From contig JAJZAL010000280.1 in assembly GCA_021799405.1 (NCBI GenBank), positions 1-6,388 of the forward strand: DNA of 6,388 nt. Reading direction: 5' to 3'. The notes beneath the pieces are model-generated. The model worked only from the letters and a program-made list of their open reading frames with translations, was not told where the DNA came from and did not search any database. Both the position numbers and the translations under genes were made by a program. The stretch is from Acidobacteriota bacterium. Lineage in GTDB: Bacteria > Acidobacteriota > Terriglobia > Terriglobales > Acidobacteriaceae. Shown here in pieces: positions 1 through 6,252 of the stretch (its first letter is position 1; the number at the start of each line of letters is the position of its first letter).

Positions 1-1009
1 CGTCGAGGCGCTGGGCAAGGCGTCGGAGTAGCGACGAGACGCGCGACTCGGCGCGGTCGGGCGCAGCGATGCGGGTAAAGAGCTGGCGGACCTGCAAAAG
101 CTGGAAGCGGATGGCGCGATCGAGGCGCTGAGACTGCGCGGCCAGGTACTCGGCAATTCTGTGGTGAGCCTCGGTGACGAGTTCGGCGGCGGCGGACGGT
201 GTGGGCGCGCGCAGATCAGCCGCGAAGTCGGCAATGGTGAAGTCGGTTTCGTGGCCGATGGCCGAGACGACAGGCAATTGCGAGGATGCGATGGCGCGGG
301 CGACGCGCTCGCTGTTGAAGGCAGCCATGTCTTCAAGCGACCCGCCGCCGCGGGCGAGGACGATGAGGTCGACGAGGCCGCTGGCATTGAGATCGGCGAG
401 GGCGGCTTCAATTTCAGCCGGCGCCTGCTCGCCCTGAACCGAGACGGGGTAAAGCAGCACGTTGAGGCCGGAGTGGCGGCGCGCGACGATGTTGAGGAAG
501 TCGCGGATGACCGCGCCGGTGGGCGAAGTGACGATGCCGACCGTGCGCGGAAAAGCTGGCAGCGGACGCTTGCGGGCGGCGTCGAAGAGGCCTTCGTCTT
601 TGAGGCGCTGCTTGAGTTGCTCGAAGGCAAGCTGCAACGATCCCGCGCCGACCGGCTCCATGGTTTCGGCCGCCAGTTGCATCTGGCCGCGCTGCTCGTA
701 GACGCTGATGCGACCGCGCACCAGGACGTGAAGGCCGTCCTCTGGGCGAAAGCGGAGAAGCATCGCCTGGCGCCGGAAGAGGACGACGGGAAGCTGAGCT
801 CCTGCGTCCTTCAGCGTGAAATAGACGTGGCCGGATGGTGCGGGCCGGTAGTTGGAGATTTCGCCCTCAACCCACACGTCGGCGTACTCGCGCTCGACCA
901 GCTCGCGGACATGGCCGACAAGCTCGCTGACCGGCCAGATGCGGCGGGTCGGAGCCTCATCCGCAAAAAGGAAATCGAGCTGGGCCGAGATGGCACGCTG
1001 GGACGGCAT
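1..1009 (-). CDS. xseA: Exodeoxyribonuclease VII large subunit, 3' end cut by window edge
   Basis: Catalytic subunit of exonuclease VII, which with several XseB subunits degrades single-stranded DNA from both ends to oligonucleotides during cytoplasmic repair. The frame is open from the ATG at 1009-1007 to the window edge, giving 336 residues; family members are usually about 400-460, so the C-terminal part (coiled-coil/XseB-binding region) is missing. Residues about 22-118 form the N-terminal OB-fold (VWVEGEISNYRPAPSGHVYFTLKD lies in two adjoining stretches, 45-68). The catalytic core shows TSPTGAVIRD (161-170), RGGGS (220-224), SAIGHETD (249-256) and APTPSAAAEL (268-277); R220, H253 and D256 match positions reported as essential in the E. 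coli enzyme. The ribosome site is weak (GAAGAAA directly before ATG); an in-frame TTG at 1018-1016 is an alternative start. xseB would be expected nearby but is not in the window. The assignment is very secure. Confidence 0.97.
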   Translation of the reverse strand, partial: MPSQRAISAQLDFLFADEAPTRRIWPVSELVGHVRELVEREYADVWVEGEISNYRPAPSGHVYFTLKDAGAQLPVVLFRRQAMLLRFRPEDGLHVLVRGRISVYEQRGQMQLAAETMEPVGAGSLQLAFEQLKQRLKDEGLFDAARKRPLPAFPRTVGIVTSPTGAVIRDFLNIVARRHSGLNVLLYPVSVQGEQAPAEIEAALADLNASGLVDLIVLARGGGSLEDMAAFNSERVARAIASSQLPVVSAIGHETDFTIADFAADLRAPTPSAAAELVTEAHHRIAEYLAAQSQRLDRAIRFQLLQVRQLFTRIAAPDRAESRVSSLLRRLAQRLD

Positions 1010-1157
1010 TTTCTTCAAGTAAGTGTAACTGCTTCTCTGAATCGGGAGTTTGAAAAATGAACCGTGATCCTGTCTCGCAGGCCGGCGCTCCTCTATGGAG
1101 AAGCGACGCCTGGCGCTGCCATTTCGCTTTCAAATTTCCTGACGTATAAGTGCATCA

Positions 1158-1211
1158 GGCTCGCGCCACTGTACCTTGCCACCAAGACGCGGAGTGCAGA
1201 GTGCGCGAGCC
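1158..1211 (-). repeat. 9-bp perfect inverted repeat with 36-base loop
   Basis: GGCTCGCGC at 1158-1166 is the exact reverse complement of GCGCGAGCC at 1203-1211. Just inside, ACT and AGT can extend pairing if one base bulges. It lies in the 223-base spacer (1010-1232) between the dehydrogenase gene and xseA, in which I see no credible gene. It could act in termination or mRNA stability after the dehydrogenase gene. There is no clear T tract on the minus strand, so a standard Rho-independent terminator is not supported. Confidence 0.5.
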
Positions 1212-1215
1212 CGTC

Positions 1216-1246
1216 ATACCGGATGCTGGCGCCTATTTGCCGGTAT
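1216..1246 (-). repeat. 7-bp inverted repeat spanning the dehydrogenase stop codon
   Basis: ATACCGG at 1216-1222 pairs perfectly with CCGGTAT at 1240-1246; the 17-base loop contains the TAG stop codon (1235-1233) and the small palindrome GGCGCC. A hairpin here would form at the 3' end of the dehydrogenase coding region. The function (mRNA end protection or part of a bipartite terminator with the adjoining repeat) is inference. Confidence 0.35.
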
Positions 1247-2900
1247 AGGCAACGCGCCAGATGGAGTTCGAGCCGTCGTCGGTAACCAGCAGCGAGCCGT
1301 CTGGCGCCACGGTAACACCTACCGGGCGGCCCCAGACATTGCCATCGGGCAGTACGAAGCCCGTGACGAAGTCCTCGTACTCGCCGGTGGCGTGGCCGGT
1401 CTGGTGCAGCGGCACACGAATCACCTCATAGCCGGCGCGAATGGCCTTATTCCAGGATCCGTGCTCGCTGGCGAAGATATCGCCGTCATACTCTGCCGGG
1501 AACTGCTTGCCGGTATAGAAGGTCATTTCGAGCGAGGCGTTATGCGGCTGCAGCAGCACGTCCGGCGTGATGACCTTGTTCTTCAGTTCGGGATGTGTGC
1601 CGGGGTGGCGCGGGTCCTGGTGTCCGCCGATGTACCACCACGGCCAGCCATAAAAGCCGCCCGGTTGCACATGGGTGATGTAGTCGGGCACCAGGTTGTC
1701 CCCCAACGCATCGCGCTCGTTCACGGAGCACCAAAGCTCGCCGGTCGTTGGATTAATGGCCAGCCCCACAGGATTGCGGATACCGTATGCATAGATGTGC
1801 ATGCCGGAGCCATCGGGATTGAAGGCGAGAATGTCGGCACGATCCTTCTCCGCGGGATGCGTATCCGGGTCATCCACGTTCGAGCCGGAGCCGACCGATG
1901 CAAACATCGTCTTGCCGTCCGGCGAGAAGCGGATGTCGCGCGTGATGTGACCGCGGCCGTTGCTGGGCAGATCCGCGATGTGCTGCGCCGGCCCGCGTGC
2001 CTTCAAATCGCCGTTCTCGTACGGGAAGCGCACCACGGCATTGGTGTTGCCCACGTACACCCATTGGGGGTTGGGACCAAGTGGATAGAAGGCAATGCCG
2101 AACGGCTGATTAAGGCCCGTGGCGAAGGTGCTGGTGAGCTTCGGCTTGCCATCCGGCGTGATCCCACGGAAGACCAGAATGCGGCCGGGCCCGGCTTCGG
2201 CGACGAAGAAGTCGCCATTGGGCGCGGTGCGGATGAGGCGTGGATTCTCAAGGTCGGCCGCGTAAAGCTGTACCTTGAACCCCTCGGGGGCCTGCGGCCA
2301 CACATTCGCGGGCCGGGGAACCAGTCTTGGTCCGTTGCCGGCAGACGCAGTGGCAAAGGGGGCGGGAAGATCCGCCACCGTGATCTTGCGGGTGGTTCCT
2401 GGCTTCTCAAAGCGGAAGTCAGTAAATGGCGGCTTGGGCGGCGGCGCATTCAGCGCGCCTGAAGCGTCCGCTCCGCTGCTGGCTGGGGCGCCCTCAAGTG
2501 CGCCTTGGGTGTTTTTCAGGTTTTTCAGATAGGTGACGACCTGCCACCGCTCCTTTTCAGGCAACGCCTTCCAGGAGGGCATTCCATTCATCAGGTCGCC
2601 GCGGGTGATGTACCAGAAGATTTCGCCGGGTTTCGCCGCTTGTACTGGCCCTTTTGTGAGCGCGGGAATGATGCCTGTTCCCTGGGCGTTCTGGCCGTGG
2701 CAGGCGGCGCATTTCTGAACGAAGACCGTGCGGCCGGCCTCGGCGTTCTGCTGGCCGGTATAGGGGTTCGTCATTGCGGCAGCGGACGCAGGCGCGTTAT
2801 GAAAGCGTGGGGTTTGAGCAAACAAAAGCGCCGCAAGAGCGGGAACAGCGGCGATGGAAGCAATGAGCACTCGGGTTGAAGCAGATTTTGCGGGCTTCAA
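1233..2900 (-). CDS. Secreted cytochrome c / PQQ-dependent sugar (sorbosone-type) dehydrogenase fusion
   Basis: Predicted periplasmic quinohaemoprotein oxidising a sugar or aldehyde sugar with PQQ and passing electrons to its own haem c. I place the start at TTG 2900-2898 (555 aa) because GGAGG sits 8 bases upstream at 2909-2913; an ATG at 2915-2913 overlaps that site, lacks its own, and would add five residues. Residues 1-10 are basic and 11-28 hydrophobic, a Sec signal or N-terminal anchor. A class I cytochrome c domain spans about 49-132, with CAACH (64-68) and a likely axial Met in NGMPSW (Met107). A Pro/Ala-rich linker leads to a six-bladed propeller from about 200 to the end. It has the family signatures GRGHITRDIRFSPDG (His318, the likely base), YGIRNPVGLA (Arg375, likely PQQ contact), GGFYGWPWW, ASEHGSWN and GRPVGV. 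This matches the sorbosone-dehydrogenase/soluble glucose dehydrogenase superfamily (GSDH, TrAA12-like). The true substrate cannot be read from the sequence. No PQQ biosynthesis gene is in the window. Confidence 0.92.
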   Translation of the reverse strand: MKPAKSASTRVLIASIAAVPALAALLFAQTPRFHNAPASAAAMTNPYTGQQNAEAGRTVFVQKCAACHGQNAQGTGIIPALTKGPVQAAKPGEIFWYITRGDLMNGMPSWKALPEKERWQVVTYLKNLKNTQGALEGAPASSGADASGALNAPPPKPPFTDFRFEKPGTTRKITVADLPAPFATASAGNGPRLVPRPANVWPQAPEGFKVQLYAADLENPRLIRTAPNGDFFVAEAGPGRILVFRGITPDGKPKLTSTFATGLNQPFGIAFYPLGPNPQWVYVGNTNAVVRFPYENGDLKARGPAQHIADLPSNGRGHITRDIRFSPDGKTMFASVGSGSNVDDPDTHPAEKDRADILAFNPDGSGMHIYAYGIRNPVGLAINPTTGELWCSVNERDALGDNLVPDYITHVQPGGFYGWPWWYIGGHQDPRHPGTHPELKNKVITPDVLLQPHNASLEMTFYTGKQFPAEYDGDIFASEHGSWNKAIRAGYEVIRVPLHQTGHATGEYEDFVTGFVLPDGNVWGRPVGVTVAPDGSLLVTDDGSNSIWRVAYTGK

Positions 2901-2908
2901 AGGTCTTT

Positions 2909-2913
2909 CCTCC
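2909..2913 (-). promoter_or_regulatory. Shine-Dalgarno GGAGG deciding a TTG start
   Basis: On the minus strand GGAGGAAAGACC precedes TTG at 2900-2898, with 8 bases between GGAGG and the start. The competing ATG at 2915-2913 has its G inside this motif and only a C-rich sequence (ATTCCATTCCCC) upstream. The downstream start also removes two acidic residues from the signal-peptide N-region, which fits export better. Confidence 0.6.
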
Positions 2914-2952
2914 ATGGGGAATGGAATTCATATTCCGGCCCCGCGCGGTACA

Positions 2953-2972
2953 GGGGATGCAATTGAATCCCC
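2953..2972 (-). terminator. Possible hairpin between HPt gene and dehydrogenase gene
   Basis: GGGGAT (2953-2958) and ATCCCC (2967-2972) form a 6-bp stem with an 8-base loop; CGCGG at 2944-2948 and CCGCG around 2972-2976 can extend it across a bulge. It lies 37 bases past the HPt stop and about 52 bases before the dehydrogenase start. No T run follows on the minus strand, so it may be a weak terminator, an attenuating hairpin or nothing. A second tiny palindrome, GGAAT-4-ATTCC, is at 2923-2936. Confidence 0.25.
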
Positions 2973-3008
2973 CGCGGCCCGACCGAGACCATGGGTGCTA
3001 CTTCCAGC

Positions 3009-3344
3009 TTACTCGCGATTTTCGACGAGGATGCGCAGCTCAGCGGCAAGCGAAGCGAGTTGCGGGCTGTTTACGACGCCGGGACCGTCTTCCCGGGCGT
3101 AGAGAGTCTCGCATTCACGGGCCAGCGCAGTTCCTTTTTCAAGACCGAAGGAGCCAAGGACGCCCGCCAGTTTGTGCGCTGCCGAGATGGCTTCCTCGCG
3201 CTGCTGGGGCGTGAGCGCGCCACCGGAGCAGACTCGGGCAGCAGCGTCTTCAAGAACGTTGACCCGAGCCAGTATCTCGGCGAGGTGCCTGCGCCATAGC
3301 TGATCGATCGCCTGGCTCAGTTCGGGATGTGCGGCTGGGTCCAT
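3009..3344 (-). CDS. Stand-alone histidine phosphotransfer (HPt) protein
   Basis: A 111-residue, mostly helical cytoplasmic protein made of one HPt domain, which would carry phosphate between receiver aspartates. The active-site segment AHKLAGVLGSFGLEKG (56-71) puts the phospho-acceptor at His57, with the small residues and glycine expected at one helical turn spacing. The N-terminal LWRRHLAEILARVNVLE (17-33) fits the first long helix, and ALARECETLY (73-82) the helix packing behind the histidine. There is no kinase, receiver or DNA-binding part. It starts at ATG 3344-3342, 13 bases after the receiver gene stop, without a clear ribosome site, so translation is probably coupled to that gene. 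It is the likely third step of a relay with the adjacent kinase and receiver; its downstream partner is not encoded here. Confidence 0.87.
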   Translation of the reverse strand: MDPAAHPELSQAIDQLWRRHLAEILARVNVLEDAAARVCSGGALTPQQREEAISAAHKLAGVLGSFGLEKGTALARECETLYAREDGPGVVNSPQLASLAAELRILVENRE

Positions 3345-3357
3345 GATTGGGCGCGGT

Positions 3358-3732
3358 TCAATTCCAGCCGAGCACGAGGGCGATTTCGTTGGAGAGCGTG
3401 AGCGGATCGAAGGGCTTGAAGAGGACGGCCTCGACGCCCAGGTCCGCGAATCGCCGTTGGTCGGTGCTTTGCACTTTGGCGGTGAGCAGAAGGACGGGAA
3501 TGTGCGCCGTGGAGGGGTTCTTACGCAGCTCGCGAAAGGTGGTGGGGCCGTCCATCCCGGGCATCATCACGTCGAGAAGAATGGCGTCTGGCTGATGTTC
3601 GGCGGCGCGGGCCAGGCCCTGCGGGCCCGAACTGGCCATCACCACCTCCCATCCGGCAACGGTTTCAAGGCTAAGAGCGGCGACCTGGCGTATGTCCTCT
3701 TCGTCGTCAATGATCAGAATTTTGCGTGCCAA
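3358..3732 (-). CDS. Single-domain response regulator (CheY-like receiver)
   Basis: A 124-residue receiver with no effector domain. All canonical residues are present: the acidic pocket Asp9/Asp10 in ILIIDDEED, phospho-acceptor Asp54 in ILLDVMMPGMDG (51-62), switch Thr84 in LLLTAK, and Lys106 in FKPFDP. The start is TTG at 3732-3730, chosen because GGAGG lies 9 bases upstream (3742-3746) and the protein then begins directly with beta-strand 1. It lies downstream of the histidine kinase and 13 bases upstream of the HPt gene. It can act only by protein contact or as a phosphate shuttle, which fits the middle step of a His-Asp-His-Asp relay; direct control of a partner protein, as with CheY, is the alternative. 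Confidence 0.95.
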   Translation of the reverse strand: MARKILIIDDEEDIRQVAALSLETVAGWEVVMASSGPQGLARAAEHQPDAILLDVMMPGMDGPTTFRELRKNPSTAHIPVLLLTAKVQSTDQRRFADLGVEAVLFKPFDPLTLSNEIALVLGWN

Positions 3733-3741
3733 GCTGGGCCG

Positions 3742-3746
3742 CCTCC
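3742..3746 (-). promoter_or_regulatory. Shine-Dalgarno GGAGG for the receiver gene
   Basis: Minus-strand TTTGGAGGCGGCCCAGC precedes TTG 3732-3730, with a 9-base spacer. This supports the TTG start and independent translation of the receiver despite the 229-base gap behind the kinase gene. Confidence 0.6.
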
Positions 3747-3961
3747 AAATTTATTGTGGGATGCCGTGGCGGCGCTGTCGATGTCCACTGAGCATCAATT
3801 TACTGAAGGGGTAACGAATTGAGCAATGAGAAGTGGAAGCGGGAGCCTGATCAGGAGACGGCTGATGGCAGTTCCTCCGCTTCAAAAATGGTTGCTTCGG
3901 ATGGTTCACGGCTCTCATGCGCTGGCCCCGCTGCCTGCAACGGCACGCTGTTCAGAGCGCC
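3747..3961 (-). other. Kinase-receiver spacer without a recognised gene; holds a 10-bp palindrome
   Basis: Between the kinase stop (3964-3962) and the receiver ribosome site there are about 215 bases with no recognisable product. A 55-codon minus-strand frame from ATG 3918-3916 to TAA 3753-3751 exists, but it has no ribosome site and an implausible His/Pro/Ser/Arg-rich composition. The perfect palindrome CCTGATCAGG is at 3846-3855. The length of the gap for otherwise co-oriented, functionally linked genes leaves room for an internal promoter or RNA structure, but I cannot point to convincing promoter boxes. Confidence 0.4.
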
Positions 3962-5626
3962 TCAGCCGTGCTGCGGCGCAACCGGAGTTTCAGAACCGGC
4001 CTCGGTCAGAACGATGTTTCCCAGCGCGGTTCCATCAGCAACTGCGCCGGTTCTCCCGGACAGGCCACTGGGCTGGTGGGGAAGAAAGACTCTGAGGGTC
4101 GTGCCGCGGACGGGGTTCCGCTCGGCCCATATGCGCCCGGAGTGCTGCATGACAATGGTGCGGCAGATTGCCAGGCCAAGACCGCTGCCGCCCTTCTGGC
4201 GCGAGTCGGAGGCATCCACCTGCTGGAACCGGCCGAAGACGGCCTCCAGCTTATCGGCGGGAATGCCCCGGCCATTGTCGATGACTGAGACGGTGACGCC
4301 GGTTTCATCGGGGCGCATCATGACGGAGACGGTGGAGTTGGGCGGCGAGAACTTGATCGCATTCGAAAGCAGATTGGTGAGCACCTGGAGGATGCGGTCA
4401 GCGTCGGCCGAAACTTCGGCCTGTGTGGAGTCGTGGATCAGCTTTACGCCGGCTGATTCGGCGACCGGCTGCATGCCTTCGATAGCCTGATGGACAAGTT
4501 CGGCCAGTTGCACAGAATGAAAAGCGAGAGGTTCGCGGCCGCTCTGGATGCGCTCCAGGTCGAGGATGTCATTGATGAGGCGCACGAGGCGGTCGGAGTT
4601 GGCGAGCGCGATACGGAGCAGGTTTTCGGCCTTTTCGTTGACGTCGCCAAGGATGCCGGATGTGAGCAGTCCCAGTGCGCCGCGGATGGAAGTGAGCGGT
4701 GTGCGCAACTCGTGGCTGACGGTTGAGATGAACTCGTCCTTGAGACGGTCAAGGGCATAGCGCTGGCTGATGTCGCGGAAACTGAGCACGCATCCGGAAA
4801 AGCTCCCCTGCTCAACGATGGGAGTATATGTGTATTCGGCAGGGAATGAACTTCCGTCGGTGCGAAAGAAAGTGTCTTCACCGCTCGAAGGCATGGCGAC
4901 GCTCGAAACGCTGCGCAACGGGCATGTGCTTCCGCATTTGCGGCTGGGGGGCGCGAAGCCATGCAGAAGCTCATGCATCGGATTGCCGGTAAGCCCAGCG
5001 GCAGAAGCGCCGAGGAGCCGCAAGGCGGCCGGGTTGGCGAAACTCACCATGCCGCGCTGGTCCACGCCGCAGATGCCGTCGGCGACCGCATCGAGCAGGA
5101 TCTGTTGGTGGCGATTGAATTGACCTGCTGAAGCGGGCGCCGATGTCTGTTCACTGCCGCGCGCAGCGTACTTCTCCGGCGCCAGGCGCGTGCTTTTACC
5201 GCCTTCCGCGGAAGCCGCGATGTCCCAATGCTTCTCTGACTGATCGGAAGCGAAAGCGGCAGGATGTTCCAGAAACCGGTCGGTGAGCAGCGCCTCGGAA
5301 GCGGTGATGCCGCCATTCATGCGGCTGGCCGCCATGCCGGCGCCGGCCCAGGGACGCCGATCATCACGGCTTTCATTCTTTTCGTCGGATGCGCGGAGAA
5401 AAGGAGAGAAGATGTGCAATGCGAGAACGACCGCAGCGGCTGTGGCCGCGATCATCAGCAGGAAATCCGCGTGCGGGCCCTCCGCGAGACGGGTCGCGAT
5501 TGCATAAGCAGCCAGGGTCACGGTCAAAATTGTCAGGATCGGCAAGAACCTGGTGTGGCCGCCGAACGCTTCCGGCACAGACCTTCCGCTTTCTGTGATC
5601 TCGCTCCGCTCCAATCCGTCCCCCAT
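3962..5626 (-). CDS. Membrane-bound PAS-domain sensor histidine kinase
   Basis: A 554-residue kinase, numbered from ATG 5626-5624. Two membrane helices, about 27-46 and 54-76, are separated by only some eight residues, so there is no extracytoplasmic sensor domain. A polar linker of about 95 residues leads to one PAS domain (about 170-291) that carries cysteines 231 and 235 in RKCGSTCPL. The HisKA dimerisation domain has the H box DEFISTVSHELRTPL with phospho-acceptor His305. The ATPase domain shows the N box LLSNAIKFS (Asn422), G1 IDNGRGIP (Asp450), F box FGRFQQVD and G2 GGSGLGLA. A Gly/Ala/Thr-rich tail of about 35 residues follows and has no receiver domain. An upstream in-frame TTG (5737-5735) would add 37 residues, but a candidate promoter lies inside that extension, so I prefer the ATG (weak GGGGGG ribosome site). 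It is the probable phosphate donor to the downstream receiver. Confidence 0.95.
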   Translation of the reverse strand: MGDGLERSEITESGRSVPEAFGGHTRFLPILTILTVTLAAYAIATRLAEGPHADFLLMIAATAAAVVLALHIFSPFLRASDEKNESRDDRRPWAGAGMAASRMNGGITASEALLTDRFLEHPAAFASDQSEKHWDIAASAEGGKSTRLAPEKYAARGSEQTSAPASAGQFNRHQQILLDAVADGICGVDQRGMVSFANPAALRLLGASAAGLTGNPMHELLHGFAPPSRKCGSTCPLRSVSSVAMPSSGEDTFFRTDGSSFPAEYTYTPIVEQGSFSGCVLSFRDISQRYALDRLKDEFISTVSHELRTPLTSIRGALGLLTSGILGDVNEKAENLLRIALANSDRLVRLINDILDLERIQSGREPLAFHSVQLAELVHQAIEGMQPVAESAGVKLIHDSTQAEVSADADRILQVLTNLLSNAIKFSPPNSTVSVMMRPDETGVTVSVIDNGRGIPADKLEAVFGRFQQVDASDSRQKGGSGLGLAICRTIVMQHSGRIWAERNPVRGTTLRVFLPHQPSGLSGRTGAVADGTALGNIVLTEAGSETPVAPQHG

Positions 5627-5703
5627 TATCCCCCCGTCACTCGAATTGAGTGCGCCTTTCTTCGAGACAAACAAGCGGATATTCGCCTGTGCGATTCGCA
5701 GGT

Positions 5704-5732
5704 AGTATAAGGCTTTGATTCCAATGTCTCTA
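5704..5732 (-). promoter_or_regulatory. Candidate sigma-70-type promoter for the kinase gene
   Basis: A good -10 box, TATACT, is at 5709-5704 on the minus strand. The -35 is poor: TAGAGA at 5732-5727 with 17-base spacing, or GAGACA at 5730-5725 with 15. Transcription would begin near 5697 and give a leader of about 70 bases before ATG 5626. This would exclude the upstream TTG start of the kinase. Confidence 0.3.
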
Positions 5733-5741
5733 GGCAAATCG

Positions 5742-5753
5742 GAGGCTAGCCTC
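5742..5753. promoter_or_regulatory. 12-bp perfect palindrome, possible operator
   Basis: GAGGCTAGCCTC is fully self-complementary. It lies about 10 bases upstream of the candidate -35 region of the kinase gene, a position typical for an activator or a dimeric regulator. No T tract follows on either strand, which argues against a terminator. No cognate regulator is encoded in the window. Confidence 0.35.
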
Positions 5754-5756
5754 TCC

Positions 5757-6192
5757 CCGCGAAAACCAAAGTCACCTCCGCACCCGGAAGAAAGAAGAGA
5801 AGATCACTAGAATGTGTGCGAAGGTTGAGAGGGCCGGTCGCTTCCCACGAAGGGCCGGAAGCCATGGCCGCCCGGAAGCCAGGGTGATCGTACAGACCAG
5901 GAAATGCTGGCAGATTTTGTTTTGTGAGGGTGCGTCTGCCCAGCGTGTGCGGAACTTGAGTCGCGCCATTCAGGCGAGTATAGAAACCGGGGGCTTCATT
6001 CGCAGCGGCGAGCAGAAGAGCTCATTCAGACAAGTGCTTTGTGTCAGGGCGAACTTTAACTGAACTGCAAATGCGACAAAGAGAAGAACGGGCTTCGGCG
6101 CTGTGCAATTTTTGCCACCGAATTCGCTTGCCATATGCGCTTTATCCTCTCGCCGCGGCAAGTGAATCTCATCCGTGACAACACCGGCCGGC
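5757..6192. other. Long region with no recognised gene; small unassigned frames only
   Basis: Nothing in these roughly 435 bases resembles a known family on either strand. On the minus strand one frame holds two small open stretches split by a single TGA. The first is 54 residues from ATG 6134-6132, with AGAGGA 10 bases upstream and a hydrophobic stretch PVLLFVAFAVQLKFALT. The second is 65 residues starting at an ATG directly after that stop (5969-5967) and ending at 5772, without a ribosome site. A plus-strand frame of 83 codons (5812-6063) overlaps them. GGAAGAAAGAAGAGAAGA at 5786-5803 is an 18-base purine tract. The region may be an untranslated leader, a decayed gene or true spacer. Confidence 0.4.
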
Positions 6193-6208
6193 GCCGGATT
6201 CGTCCGGC
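6193..6208 (-). terminator. Hairpin behind crcB, possible terminator
   Basis: GCCGGA and TCCGGC form a perfect 6-bp stem around a four-base loop (CGAA on the minus strand, TTCG on the plus strand). It starts 44 bases past the crcB stop codon. The flanking sequence is GC-rich (GCCGGCCGG) and no run of T follows, so it may be a Rho-assisted or mRNA-stabilising hairpin and not a classic intrinsic terminator. Confidence 0.35.
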
Positions 6209-6252
6209 ACAAACTCGTGGATGCGCTACTCCGGCCAGACTCTGTCCAGGGC

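Noticed and set aside
161..1060. Long plus-strand open frame of 299 codons opposite xseA
   Set aside because: Antisense shadow of a GC-rich gene. The minus-strand frame has unmistakable XseA motifs, and the plus-strand product has no recognisable domain.
1176..2462. Plus-strand open frame of 428 codons opposite the dehydrogenase
   Set aside because: It has no recognised motif and overlaps completely with the cytochrome c/PQQ gene, whose catalytic residues are intact. It is a product of codon-position GC bias.
3751..3918. 55-codon minus-strand frame between kinase and receiver genes
   Set aside because: No ribosome site, no hydrophobic or folded pattern, and a composition unlike neighbouring proteins.
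3819..4490. 223-codon plus-strand frame opposite the kinase
   Set aside because: Shadow of the histidine kinase ATPase domain, with no independent motif.
5627..5737. 37-residue N-terminal extension of the kinase from TTG 5737
   Set aside because: It has a poorly placed ribosome site, contains the candidate -10 box, and is not needed for any domain. It cannot be fully excluded.
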